Of a DNA stretch of 64,000 bases, positions 34,598-43,159 are shown piece by piece. The stretch lies in assembly GCA_027484055.1 (NCBI GenBank), contig JAIXQH010000025.1, positions 186,001 through 250,000 on the forward strand, in the 5' to 3' direction. Source of the stretch: Verrucomicrobiaceae bacterium (lineage in GTDB: Bacteria; Verrucomicrobiota; Verrucomicrobiia; Verrucomicrobiales; Akkermansiaceae). The stretch's first letter is position 1. Every line of letters starts with the position of its first letter. A model generated the notes under the pieces. That model was not told the origin of the DNA, did not search any database, and worked only from the letters and a program-made list of their open reading frames with translations. The translations under genes were made by a program, and so were the position numbers.

Positions 34598-35853
34598 GAG
34601 GATTGTAGGATTTTCTCGGCAGTTCTGGAGCCGGAGATGATCGCCCCTTCGATAGAGGCGCTCCACAGATGGTCTCCACAGACGAGGATGCCCCCGTGGT
34701 CTCGAAAGCCCGGGCCTGTGAAGCCGCTACCGGGTGCTTGCTCCGGCAGGGCGTTCTTGATCTGCTGGGTGCGTAAATGCCGCCACTCGGCCACTTGATC
34801 ACCGAACCATGCGGTCAGCTCTTCTCGGACTTTCGCTTCCAATCCGGCGAGCTTGGGCAGTCCTTCTGGCTGCTCCAAGACGGAGACCGAAATCAAAGCC
34901 TGCCCGGCTGGTGCATAGTGCGGGGCGACGTCTGAAGGCACGCAGACGTGATTCACAAGGCCATGCCCAGTGCCGTTTAGAGCGATGATTGGCTCACGGA
35001 TCGGCGAGTGAGCTGCGGAAAAATAGAGGCAAATGACCGAGCGCCAAGCCGGTTCAGGATTTTCCAGGCCGGGCAGCAAGTGGGCCGCAGAGGTGGCGTC
35101 TGTCGCCACGACGACGGTGTCGCAGGTCAGCTGCTCACCGGAGAGAAGCGTGACGGCTCCCGGCTGGATCGCTGCGACTTGTGCTGCACAGCGGATGCAG
35201 TCTGCGGGTAAGCGCGCACTGAGTTGCCGTGGGATTTCACCCATCCCCCGTGCAGGTAGGGTCGCGTGGCCTTGTGAGAAAAGTTTGAAAGTGAATTCAA
35301 ACATCCGGCTGGACGTGCGGAGGTCTCGTTCGAGAAAAATGCCGCCGTAGAATGCGCGGAAAAAGCCATCGATCATCGCCGAAGAAAACCCTGCATCTTG
35401 CAGATAACGAAGCGTGGTAAGGTTCTCATGCGTCTCGATTTCCCGGCTATCCATCCGACCGATTTGCCACTTCAGCAGCGCGACGTGCAATTTGTCAGAA
35501 ATCGAACCGACTGGAGCGAGGGCACTCGCCAGTAGGTGCCGTGGCTCGCGGAAAACATCCATGACTCGGTGGAGTCGCCCATTTTGAAAAAACAAGGCTC
35601 CTGACTTGAATGCGCGTAAATCGAGATCGCCTAGATTCAGCAGGCTGCCCGCTTCTGGATAGGCATCGAGATAGACCTGAAATCCCCGGTCCAGCAGAAA
35701 GCCCTCGACGGCATCGGTCCGGACTCGCCCGCCGGGGGCGTCGCTGGCTTCTAGTATGAGGGGGCGCACACCTGCATCGTGGAGCCGGACGGCACAGGCC
35801 AGCCCGGCAAGTCCGCCGCCGATGATGATCACATGTTTCCGAGAAGCGCTCAT
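34594..35853 (-). CDS. FAD-dependent amine-oxidase-like oxidoreductase
   Basis: 419 residues from ATG 35853; an earlier in-frame start would add 34 residues overlapping the next gene. N-terminal Rossmann motif [18 protein letters not shown] with the trailing Glu ([15 protein letters not shown]) binds FAD. The closing motif [22 protein letters not shown] is the C-terminal FAD contact of the carotenoid/amine oxidase group. Relatives include phytoene desaturase-like and renalase-like proteins; the substrate cannot be told. It lies between the photolyase-like gene (11 bp gap) and DUF2256, so both flavoproteins are co-expressed. Confidence 0.85.
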   Translation of the reverse strand: MSASRKHVIIIGGGLAGLACAVRLHDAGVRPLILEASDAPGGRVRTDAVEGFLLDRGFQVYLDAYPEAGSLLNLGDLDLRAFKSGALFFQNGRLHRVMDVFREPRHLLASALAPVGSISDKLHVALLKWQIGRMDSREIETHENLTTLRYLQDAGFSSAMIDGFFRAFYGGIFLERDLRTSSRMFEFTFKLFSQGHATLPARGMGEIPRQLSARLPADCIRCAAQVAAIQPGAVTLLSGEQLTCDTVVVATDATSAAHLLPGLENPEPAWRSVICLYFSAAHSPIREPIIALNGTGHGLVNHVCVPSDVAPHYAPAGQALISVSVLEQPEGLPKLAGLEAKVREELTAWFGDQVAEWRHLRTQQIKNALPEQAPGSGFTGPGFRDHGGILVCGDHLWSASIEGAIISGSRTAEKILQSS

Positions 35854-35864
35854 GAGCTTAGTTT

Positions 35865-37115
35865 TCAGTGGGAAAAGTCCATCCAGAGTTGCTGCGTGTT
35901 TGGCAGAGATTTTCCACCTGGGTCGAGCACGAGTTTTTTCTGCAAGCGCTCCCAAAACGAAAAGAATCCACCGCTCGCCAGCGGGCGTAGCTGCGCATCC
36001 TCGGGGCGCTCGTGGAGAATGAGGCCGACACCCGCCTGGTCGAGCGCGGATTGAAGCGCCGGGAGCGAGTCGTTCAATGGCCCGACGTCTGGCCGGAGGG
36101 CTGTGACGAATCGTAGACGGTTCGCGGTCGCCCAGCGGACAAGTGATTCAATATAAGGCTGTTGAATCTCTAGCGTCGTCGGCGAGTGCCAATGCTGGGC
36201 CGCGCGCGAGGCCGCGTCTTGGAGGGCGGCACTGATCCATTTCTTTTTCACCACGGGAAACTGATAGTGATCCCAGGTGCTGGTATCCGCCGTTACGATG
36301 GCCGCAGGATAGATCTGCAGCCCGATCAGGGAGGTCTCCACCGAGAGGTCTTCCTCGTGGATCCACAGCCCAGTTGCAGGGGGCGGAGTCGTATCCATGA
36401 GCGGCCAACTTGGGTGGGTGATCGGTGCCTTAGAAAAAGCTGTAGGCACGCATGCACGGGGATTTTCAAAAGCTTCCAGACCATCCGCCAGTGAGGCGAG
36501 AAGCGTGGGATCTAAGTATTTTTCGAGGTTGCTGCGACGTGCGAGGTAGGTTTTCCCAGGCGTTTGTAAGCCTGCCACCCAGCGCCATGAGAGGGTGTTG
36601 GACGCAGGGTCGCCATCCAGCAGATGCCGGTAAAAAAACGCCGCCCCGGCTTGCCAAGGGAGGCGCGCCTCATGGACCCACCAAGCGGCGAACCACATTC
36701 GCGCGTGATTGTGGAGATAGCCCGTGCTGACCAACTCGTTCACGAAATGATCGATCACCGCATTCCCGGATTGCGCCTTCTCGATTCGTGTCACGGCTGA
36801 GTCATTGCCTGCCTCAGCAAGATCCTTTAGGTAATCTGCCCAGACCTCGGGACGCAGCGCTAACCAAGACTTCCAATAGCGCCGCCAATAGACTTCTTGG
36901 ATCAACTTTTCCACCCGTGAGAACGGGTAAGCACCAAGTAATTCACTCACGACTTCAGTCTCGGTGACCAAGCGATGGCGAATGGCCGGAGAGAGGCGGG
37001 TCACCGCGCTGTGGCCGATTTTTACCTGATTCCTATCCCGAGCATAAAGGCCTGCAATAGGAAGAAATGCCTCCAATTGACCAAGTGCGGCGGTGCGAGT
37101 GGAGGGGCAAATCAT
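35865..37115 (-). CDS. Photolyase/cryptochrome-like protein with the FAD domain first
   Basis: 416 residues from ATG 37115. The N-terminal ~210 residues carry the photolyase FAD-binding helical domain: SAVTRLSPAIRHRLVTE, IQEVYWRRYWKSWL, SGYLHNHAR-like text (STGYLHNHARMWFAAWWVHE), and DPASNTLSWRWVAG. The usual N-terminal antenna alpha/beta domain is absent there. Residues ~250-416 instead look alpha/beta (PAAIVTADTSTWDHY, RPDVGPLNDSLPALQSAL). This suggests a rearranged domain order; proteins of this type exist in proteobacteria (from memory). Repair activity is not certain. First gene after argH (41 bp) in a five-gene flavin/DUF2256 operon. Confidence 0.85.
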   Translation of the reverse strand: MICPSTRTAALGQLEAFLPIAGLYARDRNQVKIGHSAVTRLSPAIRHRLVTETEVVSELLGAYPFSRVEKLIQEVYWRRYWKSWLALRPEVWADYLKDLAEAGNDSAVTRIEKAQSGNAVIDHFVNELVSTGYLHNHARMWFAAWWVHEARLPWQAGAAFFYRHLLDGDPASNTLSWRWVAGLQTPGKTYLARRSNLEKYLDPTLLASLADGLEAFENPRACVPTAFSKAPITHPSWPLMDTTPPPATGLWIHEEDLSVETSLIGLQIYPAAIVTADTSTWDHYQFPVVKKKWISAALQDAASRAAQHWHSPTTLEIQQPYIESLVRWATANRLRFVTALRPDVGPLNDSLPALQSALDQAGVGLILHERPEDAQLRPLASGGFFSFWERLQKKLVLDPGGKSLPNTQQLWMDFSH

Positions 37116-37156
37116 GTGGCAAACTCGCTGCCGAATCGTGCCACGCAACCGTGAAA

Positions 37157-38512
37157 TCAAACCAAGGCCGATTGCCAACGAGCGATTTCCGCCTTCACAT
37201 TCGCAAGCGATGGAGCGCCGGGGTTCGTCCTCGCGGCGAGGGCAGTTTCTAGGGAGAAAACGTCTTTGGCATCTGGGCCGTAGGCGGGGTCGATGGCGGG
37301 GAGATCGAGCTGGTCGAGTGGAGTCTTGGTGGCGATGGCTTTGGCCACGGCCTTACCGACAAGTTCGTGGGCATGGCGAAAGGGCACGCCCTTTTTCACC
37401 AAATAGTCGGCGAGGTCGGTCGCGAGCAGCATGGGGTCGGAAGCGGCGACTTTGCAATTTTCCTCCCGGAGTTCCATGGCGGCGATCATCTCGGTGTTGA
37501 CGGCGAGGATGAGGTTCAGCGTGTCCACGGAGTCGAACAGCGGGGGCTTGTCCTCTTGGAGGTCGCGGTTGTAGGTGAGCGGGAGGCCTTTCACTGCGAC
37601 GAGTAGGTTCATCAAATTCCCGACAAGGCGGCCGGTCTTGCCGCGGGTGAGCTCGCAGACATCGGGATTTTTCTTCTGCGGCATGAGCGAAGAGCCGGTG
37701 GTGTGCGCGTCGGAGAGTGAGGCGAAGGCGAACTCGGCAGTGCACCAGAGGATGAGATCCTCGCTGAGGCGGGAGAGGTGGACGCCGCAGAGCGAAATAA
37801 TAAAGAGCAGCTCGGCGATGTAGTCGCGGTCGGCGATGGCGTCCATGGAGTTCTGGGTGACGCCGTCGAAACCGAGCTCGGTGGCGATGGCGTGGCGGTC
37901 GAGATTGATGGTGGAGCCAGCGAGCGCACCGGAACCGAGCGGGGAACAATTGAGGCGCTTGCGGGCGTCGGTGAGGCGGGATTTGTCGCGCTGGAGCATT
38001 TCCACGTAGGCGAGGAAATGGTGACCGGCGGTGACGGGTTGGCCGCGTTGGAGGTGGGTGTAGCCGGGGATGATGGTGGCGGCGTATCGTTCAGCGCGGT
38101 CGAGCAAGGCCAATTGCAGGCCAGTGATGGCGGCCAGCAGGCCGTCGATCTCGGTGCGGGCGTAGAGGCGGGTGTCGGTGGCGACTTGATCGTTCCGCGA
38201 GCGGGCGGTGTGGAGCTTTGCGCCGGCTGCGCCGATGCGGCGGGTGAGCTCGGACTCGATGTTCATGTGGATGTCCTCGAGCGAGGTTTTGAACTCGAAT
38301 TTCCCGGCTTCGATGTCCGCGAGGATTTCCTTCAGGCCGTTTTCAATCTGGGAGAATTCCTCGGTGGTGAGCAGTCCGGCGACGAGCTGTGCGCGGGCAT
38401 GGGCGATGGAGCCGGCGATGTCGTGCGGGTAAAGCCGCCAGTCGTAGGAAATGGACTCGCCGAATTGTTGGACGAGTGACGAAGTATCTTTAGAGAAGCG
38501 GCCTTTCCACAT
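37157..38512 (-). CDS. argH: Argininosuccinate lyase
   Basis: Splits argininosuccinate into arginine and fumarate. 451 residues, normal length. Family motifs: the N-terminal WKGRF, SLEDIHMNIE, HTARSRNDQVATD, the catalytic TH in IPGYTHLQRGQP, and the flexible signature loop GSSLMPQKKNPD with the catalytic Ser. All expected active-site residues are present. No other arg gene is close. It lies upstream of the photolyase-like operon on the same strand and may share its transcript. Confidence 0.96.
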   Translation of the reverse strand: MWKGRFSKDTSSLVQQFGESISYDWRLYPHDIAGSIAHARAQLVAGLLTTEEFSQIENGLKEILADIEAGKFEFKTSLEDIHMNIESELTRRIGAAGAKLHTARSRNDQVATDTRLYARTEIDGLLAAITGLQLALLDRAERYAATIIPGYTHLQRGQPVTAGHHFLAYVEMLQRDKSRLTDARKRLNCSPLGSGALAGSTINLDRHAIATELGFDGVTQNSMDAIADRDYIAELLFIISLCGVHLSRLSEDLILWCTAEFAFASLSDAHTTGSSLMPQKKNPDVCELTRGKTGRLVGNLMNLLVAVKGLPLTYNRDLQEDKPPLFDSVDTLNLILAVNTEMIAAMELREENCKVAASDPMLLATDLADYLVKKGVPFRHAHELVGKAVAKAIATKTPLDQLDLPAIDPAYGPDAKDVFSLETALAARTNPGAPSLANVKAEIARWQSALV

Positions 38513-38610
38513 GATGAGTGAGCGTGAGCAATGAACTGAGAGGCCGTAGAGTTGCGCGGCACGGTAGGAAGATGGAATCCGAAAATTTCAGGAATCGGAG
38601 ATTCTGTGGC

Positions 38611-39807
38611 TCAGAACCAAATGCGTTCGACGGTCCAGTAGAGCCCGGTGAGGCCGATGATGGCGGAGGCGACCTTGCGGATGGTGGTGAAGGCACGTTT
38701 TTTAAGGAACCAGAAAGTGAGGGCGAAGGCGGCGGCGAGCACGGTCATTTGGCCACATTCCACGCCGAGGTTGAAGCCGACGAGTGGCTGGATGACTTGG
38801 CCTTTTGGGAGTTCCAGCTCCTTCATGACCGAGGCGAATCCCATGCCATGGAGCAGCCCAAGCCCGAAGACGAGGCCGACTCGCCAGGGCTTTAGCTCCC
38901 TAATCCAGAGATTTTCGATCCCGACGTAAGCGATGCTAAGGGCGATCATCGGCTCGACGATTTTGGGTGAAATGGTGAACACACCTAGCACCACCATGGC
39001 GAGAGTGATGGAATGAGCGAGGGTGAACGCGCTGGTCTGCCAGAGGAGGGGCTTCCATTTCGGCTGGAGGAAAAATAGGCCGAGGATGAAGAAGATGTGA
39101 TCTACGCCGAGGGGTAGAATGTGCTTAAATCCGGCGATGATCCAAGTGAGGAGGGATGAATCGGTGCTGGCGGAGACGGTGCCCGTGGCGTCGAGATTCA
39201 TGAGGACGACGGGGGCTTGACGCGGGGCGATTTGGATTTCCCGGATCTCTGGCACCTTGATGAGGAGGGCGAGTGGCTCGTCTTCGTCATCCTGCCAGGT
39301 GAGGGCCAGCGGGCCGGCGAGGCCGGGCGGGAGTTTCCCTTGTAGGTCGATGCGGACGAGGGCGTTGCCAGCGTCGTTTTCCTTCAGTTCCGGGACTTCG
39401 ACGGTGTATTCCGGGAAGTGATATTCTCCTTCGAGGCGCTGACCGTTGAGCGTGAGTTGAAAGGTTTCCGAGAGGAATTCGGCGGCCACTTTCCGCATGA
39501 TGGCATGGTCTGCGGGGTCTAATTTTCCCGCCCAGGCGCGGCCAGCGGTGTTGGGGTCGCCGGGGGTACCGGGTGGGATTTTAGGGCCATCTTCGGGGTA
39601 GAGTGCCCATGCTTCGAGCCAGATCGAGCCCTGCCACACCCCATTTTCCACGGTGATCTCGCCACGGACTTGCTTCATGGCGTGGGCGTTGGCCAAGGGG
39701 GCGGCGAGGATGATGAGGCTGAGCAGCAGGAAGTGGCGCCAGCAGGTGTTGAAAAGTGAAATGCCCATGCGGCTGAGATTACGGGGTAAGTGTGATAAAA
39801 CAATCAT
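38611..39807 (-). CDS. HupE/UreJ-like membrane protein
   Basis: 398 residues. A signal peptide (FLLLSLIILAAPLANAHA) exposes a beta-rich domain to the periplasm, followed from about residue 215 by a six-helix membrane domain with GFKHILPLGVDHIFFILGLF, FTLAHSITLAM, VEPMIALSIAYVGIENL and LLHGMGFASV. These His/Asp/Glu-containing helices are typical of HupE/UreJ_2 proteins, which are thought to move metal ions such as nickel, although many have no known substrate. ATG 39768 would give a more usual signal peptide length; 39807 is the longest option. No hydrogenase or urease genes are nearby. Confidence 0.75.
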   Translation of the reverse strand: MIVLSHLPRNLSRMGISLFNTCWRHFLLLSLIILAAPLANAHAMKQVRGEITVENGVWQGSIWLEAWALYPEDGPKIPPGTPGDPNTAGRAWAGKLDPADHAIMRKVAAEFLSETFQLTLNGQRLEGEYHFPEYTVEVPELKENDAGNALVRIDLQGKLPPGLAGPLALTWQDDEDEPLALLIKVPEIREIQIAPRQAPVVLMNLDATGTVSASTDSSLLTWIIAGFKHILPLGVDHIFFILGLFFLQPKWKPLLWQTSAFTLAHSITLAMVVLGVFTISPKIVEPMIALSIAYVGIENLWIRELKPWRVGLVFGLGLLHGMGFASVMKELELPKGQVIQPLVGFNLGVECGQMTVLAAAFALTFWFLKKRAFTTIRKVASAIIGLTGLYWTVERIWF

Positions 39808-39828
39808 GACTCAGAGAGTTCTTGGCGC

Positions 39829-39861
39829 AAAAAAGCGAGGCTGTTTGGGCAGCCTCGCTTT
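39829..39861 (-). terminator. Intrinsic terminator after ssb
   Basis: AAGCGAGGCTG (39833-39843) pairs perfectly with CAGCCTCGCTT (39850-39860) around a 6-nt loop. On the minus strand the stem runs into a T-run (complement of A at 39829-39834). It closes the pth-rpsF-ssb operon. Confidence 0.9.
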
Positions 39862-39889
39862 GAGAAGAAGGGGGTGAGTCCTTTTTGGT

Positions 39890-40366
39890 TTAGAACGGAA
39901 TGTCGTCGTCCTCTTGGAAGTCGTCTGCGGGGGCAGCGCTGGCACCTTGGGGTGGGCCGGAGCGCTCGGCTGGAGCGGGTCTGGATTGCTGAGGTGAGCG
40001 CTCGGAGTAATTTCCGCCAGAGCCACCACTTGGCTTGGAACCGAGAAGTTGGAGGGCTTCGCCGACGACTTTGAGCTTGCTGCGCTTTTGACCCGTCGCC
40101 TTGTCGTCCCAAGAGTCGAGATTTAAGCGACCTTCGATGTAAACGGGATTTCCCTTGGCGAGGTATTGCTGAGCGACCTCGGCTTGGCGTCCCCAGAGGG
40201 TGACGTCCACGTAGGTGGTGTCTTCTTGCTTCTGTCCTTGTTCATCTTTCCAGACTCGGTTGATGGCGAGGCTGATTTCTGCCACGGCGGTGCCTTTCGG
40301 CGTGTGGCGGAGTTCGGGATCTCGGGTGAGATTCCCGATGAGCATGACTTTGTTAAGATTGGCCAT
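39890..40366 (-). CDS. ssb: Single-stranded DNA-binding protein
   Basis: 158 residues: an OB fold (1-110) starting MANLNKVMLIGNLTRDPELR and including YVDVTLWGRQAEVAQQYL, then a disordered Gly/Ser/Pro/Gln-rich linker, and the acidic tip DDDIPF that recruits partner repair and replication proteins. It binds single-stranded DNA as a tetramer. Follows rpsF by 47 bp, the usual rpsF-ssb pairing; rpsR does not follow. A terminator lies just after. Confidence 0.97.
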   Translation of the reverse strand: MANLNKVMLIGNLTRDPELRHTPKGTAVAEISLAINRVWKDEQGQKQEDTTYVDVTLWGRQAEVAQQYLAKGNPVYIEGRLNLDSWDDKATGQKRSKLKVVGEALQLLGSKPSGGSGGNYSERSPQQSRPAPAERSGPPQGASAAPADDFQEDDDIPF

Positions 40367-40413
40367 ATCAAAGAGCGGTCTGTGGTGCGAACTCGCGACA
40401 GCGAGCGAGGAGC

Positions 40414-40701
40414 TTAGGCGACCCGGATGAAGTGCTGGAGGTGCACGTGGCCGTTTAAGCGGAGGCGGCTCTGGATCTTGGTGATGATTTCTGGGCCACC
40501 CTTGAAGGTGTAGTTGACGTAGTGGCCGGACTCGAGGTGGCGCGCGTTGTAGGCGAAGGTGCGGCGGCCGAGTTGGGCGATTTTGTCGAGCTTCGCGCCT
40601 TCAGCTTCGAGCTCTTTGGAAACGGATGCGACGAGGTCGTCGACGGTGCCTTCGAGGGACTTGGTGTTAAGGACGATCAGGCCTTGGTATTTGCGACTCA
40701 T
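40414..40701 (-). CDS. rpsF: 30S ribosomal protein S6
   Basis: 95 residues from ATG 40701 (MSRKYQGLIVLNTK), the family length; a further upstream in-frame extension would run deep into pth. The S6 pattern is clear: KLDKIAQLGRRTFAYNARHLESGHYVNYTF. S6 sits on the platform of the 30S subunit with S18. Its first 35 bp overlap the end of pth, so translation is probably coupled. Confidence 0.93.
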   Translation of the reverse strand: MSRKYQGLIVLNTKSLEGTVDDLVASVSKELEAEGAKLDKIAQLGRRTFAYNARHLESGHYVNYTFKGGPEIITKIQSRLRLNGHVHLQHFIRVA

Positions 40702-41284
40702 CTTTTTCTGGGACTGGTTTGTTACTGGTGTGAAAGCGCTGCGCCGCTGTGGCGATGCCTTGGGAGCGCGAAACCTGCACGGCATCTACAGCGGTGGCAA
40801 GCATGTTTTCGAGGAAGGGGCGCTCGTCGGGTGAAAACTTCCCGAGCACATGGCCAACCATTTCACCGGGAGCGCTGCCGCCGATACCGAGTTTGAGGCG
40901 AGGAAAGGCGTCAGTGCCAAGGTGCTGGAGGATGGACTTGATGCCGTTGTGGCCGCCAGCGGAGCCTTTTTCGCGAAAGCGGAGGGTGCCGAGTGGGAGG
41001 GCGACGTCGTCGTAAATGACGAGCATCTGCTCAGGGGGCCACTTGTGAAAGGAGAGGAGTTGCTGGATGGCGCGTCCGCTGAGATTCATAAAAGTCTGAG
41101 GCTTAAGCAATAGCGTTCCACAACCGGGGATTTTAGCGAGGTGGCTCTGCCACTTAGGCGTGGACTGGAAGCTGACTCCGGCGGCGGCGGCGAGGCGATC
41201 TAGCACCATGAAGCCGACGTTGTGGCGAGTGTCTTCATACGCTCGTCCGGGATTTCCTAGGCCGACGATGAGTGAGAAGGACAT
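40667..41284 (-). CDS. pth: Peptidyl-tRNA hydrolase
   Basis: Frees tRNA from dropped-off peptidyl-tRNA. 205 residues with Asn11 and the catalytic His21 (IVGLGNPGRAYEDTRHNVGF), KPQTFMNLSG, VIYDDVALPLGTLRFREKGSAGGHNGIKSI and LKLGIG. The last ~20 residues are a charged tail that overlaps rpsF. First gene of the pth-rpsF-ssb unit; it is separated from rplY by a terminator. Confidence 0.96.
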   Translation of the reverse strand: MSFSLIVGLGNPGRAYEDTRHNVGFMVLDRLAAAAGVSFQSTPKWQSHLAKIPGCGTLLLKPQTFMNLSGRAIQQLLSFHKWPPEQMLVIYDDVALPLGTLRFREKGSAGGHNGIKSILQHLGTDAFPRLKLGIGGSAPGEMVGHVLGKFSPDERPFLENMLATAVDAVQVSRSQGIATAAQRFHTSNKPVPEKDESQIPRPDRP

Positions 41285-41325
41285 GATGAAGGAGATTGGG
41301 GACCGACGATTGGTGATTTCAAATC

Positions 41326-41361
41326 AAAAAAAACGCCCGATCCGCTTTCGCAGGCCGGGCG
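41326..41361 (-). terminator. Intrinsic terminator after rplY
   Basis: CGCCCG (41334-41339) pairs with CGGGCG (41356-41361); the minus-strand stem continues into a run of eight T (complement of 41326-41333). It separates prs-rplY from pth-rpsF-ssb, although read-through is possible. Confidence 0.85.
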
Positions 41362-41387
41362 CTCGGTCTATATGAGTGAGAGACGAA

Positions 41388-42005
41388 TTACTTTTTACCT
41401 TTTTTGGCAGGGGTCGGGGCGGCTACGGCTGCTTCGGAAACAGCTGCGGCTGGCTTGCCAATGTGGGCGACGACCACTTCTGCAGCTTGGGTCGGGCGGA
41501 CACCCTCTGGGTAGGTGATGTCTCCAATGTGGAGTGATGCGCCGATTTCGAGGTGGCTGATGTCCACTTCGATCGTCTCAGGGAGATCGTTAGGCATGCA
41601 GGTGATTTCGATCGCGTGGATGTATTGCTCAATGAGGCCGCCTGCTTTGACACCGACGGATTCACCGTTGAGGTGAGTCGGGATGTGGGCAGTGATGGCG
41701 GTGTTTTCGTCGATGGAACGGAAGTCCGCATGGAGCGTGGTGCCGGAAAGCGAGTCGTGTTGAATGGCTTGGAGGAAGGCGAGGCGGGTGCCATGGCCTT
41801 CGATTTCCAAGTTCACGAGGATGTTTTCCGAACTGCTGCTGGCGAGGAGGTCCGAGAAGGTCTTCTTGTCGACCTTGAGGTTGATGTTTTCGGTACCGCG
41901 TCCGTAGATTACGGAAGGAATCCAGCCTTCACGGCGCATTTGATTGAGGCGGCCGGAACCGGTGCGGGCGCGTGGAGCTGCTTTGAGAGTTGTCTTCTTG
42001 GCCAT
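41388..42005 (-). CDS. rplY: 50S ribosomal protein L25 (CTC type)
   Basis: 205 residues of the long L25/CTC form: an N-terminal 5S-rRNA-binding domain (RTGSGRLNQMRREGWIPSVIYGRG), then the beta-rich C-terminal domain (VKAGGLIEQYIHAIEITCMPNDLPE) and a Lys/Ala-rich tail ending PAKKGKK. It binds 5S rRNA in the large subunit and is linked to general stress. It lies downstream of prs on the same strand, 129 bp away, the common prs-rplY-pth order. Confidence 0.95.
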   Translation of the reverse strand: MAKKTTLKAAPRARTGSGRLNQMRREGWIPSVIYGRGTENINLKVDKKTFSDLLASSSSENILVNLEIEGHGTRLAFLQAIQHDSLSGTTLHADFRSIDENTAITAHIPTHLNGESVGVKAGGLIEQYIHAIEITCMPNDLPETIEVDISHLEIGASLHIGDITYPEGVRPTQAAEVVVAHIGKPAAAVSEAAVAAPTPAKKGKK

Positions 42006-42134
42006 GACTGAGAGGGCGGTTGTTGGTTAAAAATGGCGCTCTGGGAATTTCTTAAACTCAGTGCGGGGGGCAGCGTGTAGCGGCCTGCGCGGCACTTGTC
42101 AAAAATTTGTTCGAGAATCGGCGGATTTCCCGGA

Positions 42135-43061
42135 TTAAACGGAAAATAAGGAGGTGATCGAGTGTCCAGCGTGGATCCGGCGGATGGCCTCACCCATGAG
42201 CGGGGCGATGCCAACCACCTGCACTTTCGGCCCGGAAGCTTGCGGCACGGAGTCGGTGGTGATGATTTCCTCGATCGCGGAGTCTCTGAGACGTTGATGG
42301 GCGAGGCTGCCGAGGATGGCGTGAGAAACGCCCGCGTAGATACGCTTTGCGCCGTGTTTATGAAGGATTTCTGCGGCGGCGGTGAGGGTGCCGGCGGTCT
42401 CTGTCATGTCATCGACGAGCAAAACGTCGCGCCCTTTGACCTCGCCAATGACGTTCATGGCCTCGACGCGGGTGGCGCTTACGCGGTGCTTGGCGACGAT
42501 GGCGAGTTCCGCGCCGAGGGCGTCTGCGTAGGCGCGAGCCATTTTCACGCCGCCCACATCGGGAGAGACGACCGTGAGGTTCGAGGTGTCCGGGTGGCGT
42601 TGGCGTAGGTAGCTGATGAGGACGGATTTCGCGTAGAGATGATCGACCGGGATGTCGAAAAATCCCTGAATCTGTGGGGCATGCAGGTCCATGGTAAGGA
42701 CTCGGTTGACCCCAGCGGAGGTGAGCAGGTTCGCGACCAGCTTGGCGGTGATGGGGACGCGTGGCTGGTCCTTACGATCTTGGCGTGCGTAACCAAAAAA
42801 TGGGATCACGGCGGTGATGCGCTCGGCACTGGCGCGGCGAGCGGCATCCACCATGATGAGGAGCTCCATGATGTTGTGATTCGTCGGCGGGCAGCTAGGT
42901 TGCACGATGAAAACATCGGCCCCGCGGACGTTTTCGTTGATTTTCACTTCCGTTTCGCCGTCTGGGAAGGCGGAGACATGAACGTCAGCTAGGGGCTGGC
43001 CGAGGTTTTCTGCAATGCGCTCGGCAAGCGCGCGGTGAGCGGTTCCACTGATGATTTTCAT
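42135..43061 (-). CDS. prs: Ribose-phosphate pyrophosphokinase
   Basis: Makes PRPP from ribose 5-phosphate and ATP for nucleotide, histidine and tryptophan synthesis. 308 residues with SAFPDGETEVKINENVRGADVF, the GYARQDRK flexible ATP loop, DLHAPQIQGFFDIPVDHL, VVSPDVGGVKMARAYA, and the PRPP-binding loop VLLVDDMTETAGTL. All are intact. Divergent from the exosortase gene, with candidate overlapping promoters in between. Confidence 0.96.
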   Translation of the reverse strand: MKIISGTAHRALAERIAENLGQPLADVHVSAFPDGETEVKINENVRGADVFIVQPSCPPTNHNIMELLIMVDAARRASAERITAVIPFFGYARQDRKDQPRVPITAKLVANLLTSAGVNRVLTMDLHAPQIQGFFDIPVDHLYAKSVLISYLRQRHPDTSNLTVVSPDVGGVKMARAYADALGAELAIVAKHRVSATRVEAMNVIGEVKGRDVLLVDDMTETAGTLTAAAEILHKHGAKRIYAGVSHAILGSLAHQRLRDSAIEEIITTDSVPQASGPKVQVVGIAPLMGEAIRRIHAGHSITSLFSV

Positions 43062-43093
43062 GGTAAGAAAGCAATTGGCGAGTCGACGGCGGG

Positions 43094-43122
43094 ATTGTTG
43101 ACAGCTGAGTGGCGGTCGGCAA
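43094..43122 (-). promoter_or_regulatory. Candidate promoter of prs
   Basis: Minus strand TTGCCG (43122-43117), 17-bp spacer, AACAAT (43099-43094), 33 bp before the prs ATG. Each hexamer matches consensus at four of six positions. It overlaps the opposite-strand promoter almost completely. Confidence 0.4.
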
Positions 43123-43126
43123 TACT
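43098..43126 (+). promoter_or_regulatory. Promoter of the exosortase-epsI unit
   Basis: TTGACA (43098-43103), 17-bp spacer, AATACT (43121-43126). The -35 is perfect and the -10 matches four of six. Transcription would start near 43133, so the ATG at 43160 fits and an upstream GTG at 43109 does not. Confidence 0.65.
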
Positions 43127-43159
43127 TTGCTTGGAAATCCTCCTCCTAACGACTTGCCT

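Noticed and set aside
43109..43159. GTG start adding 17 residues to the exosortase
   Set aside because: It would lie within the promoter (between the -35 and -10 hexamers) and upstream of the expected transcript start.
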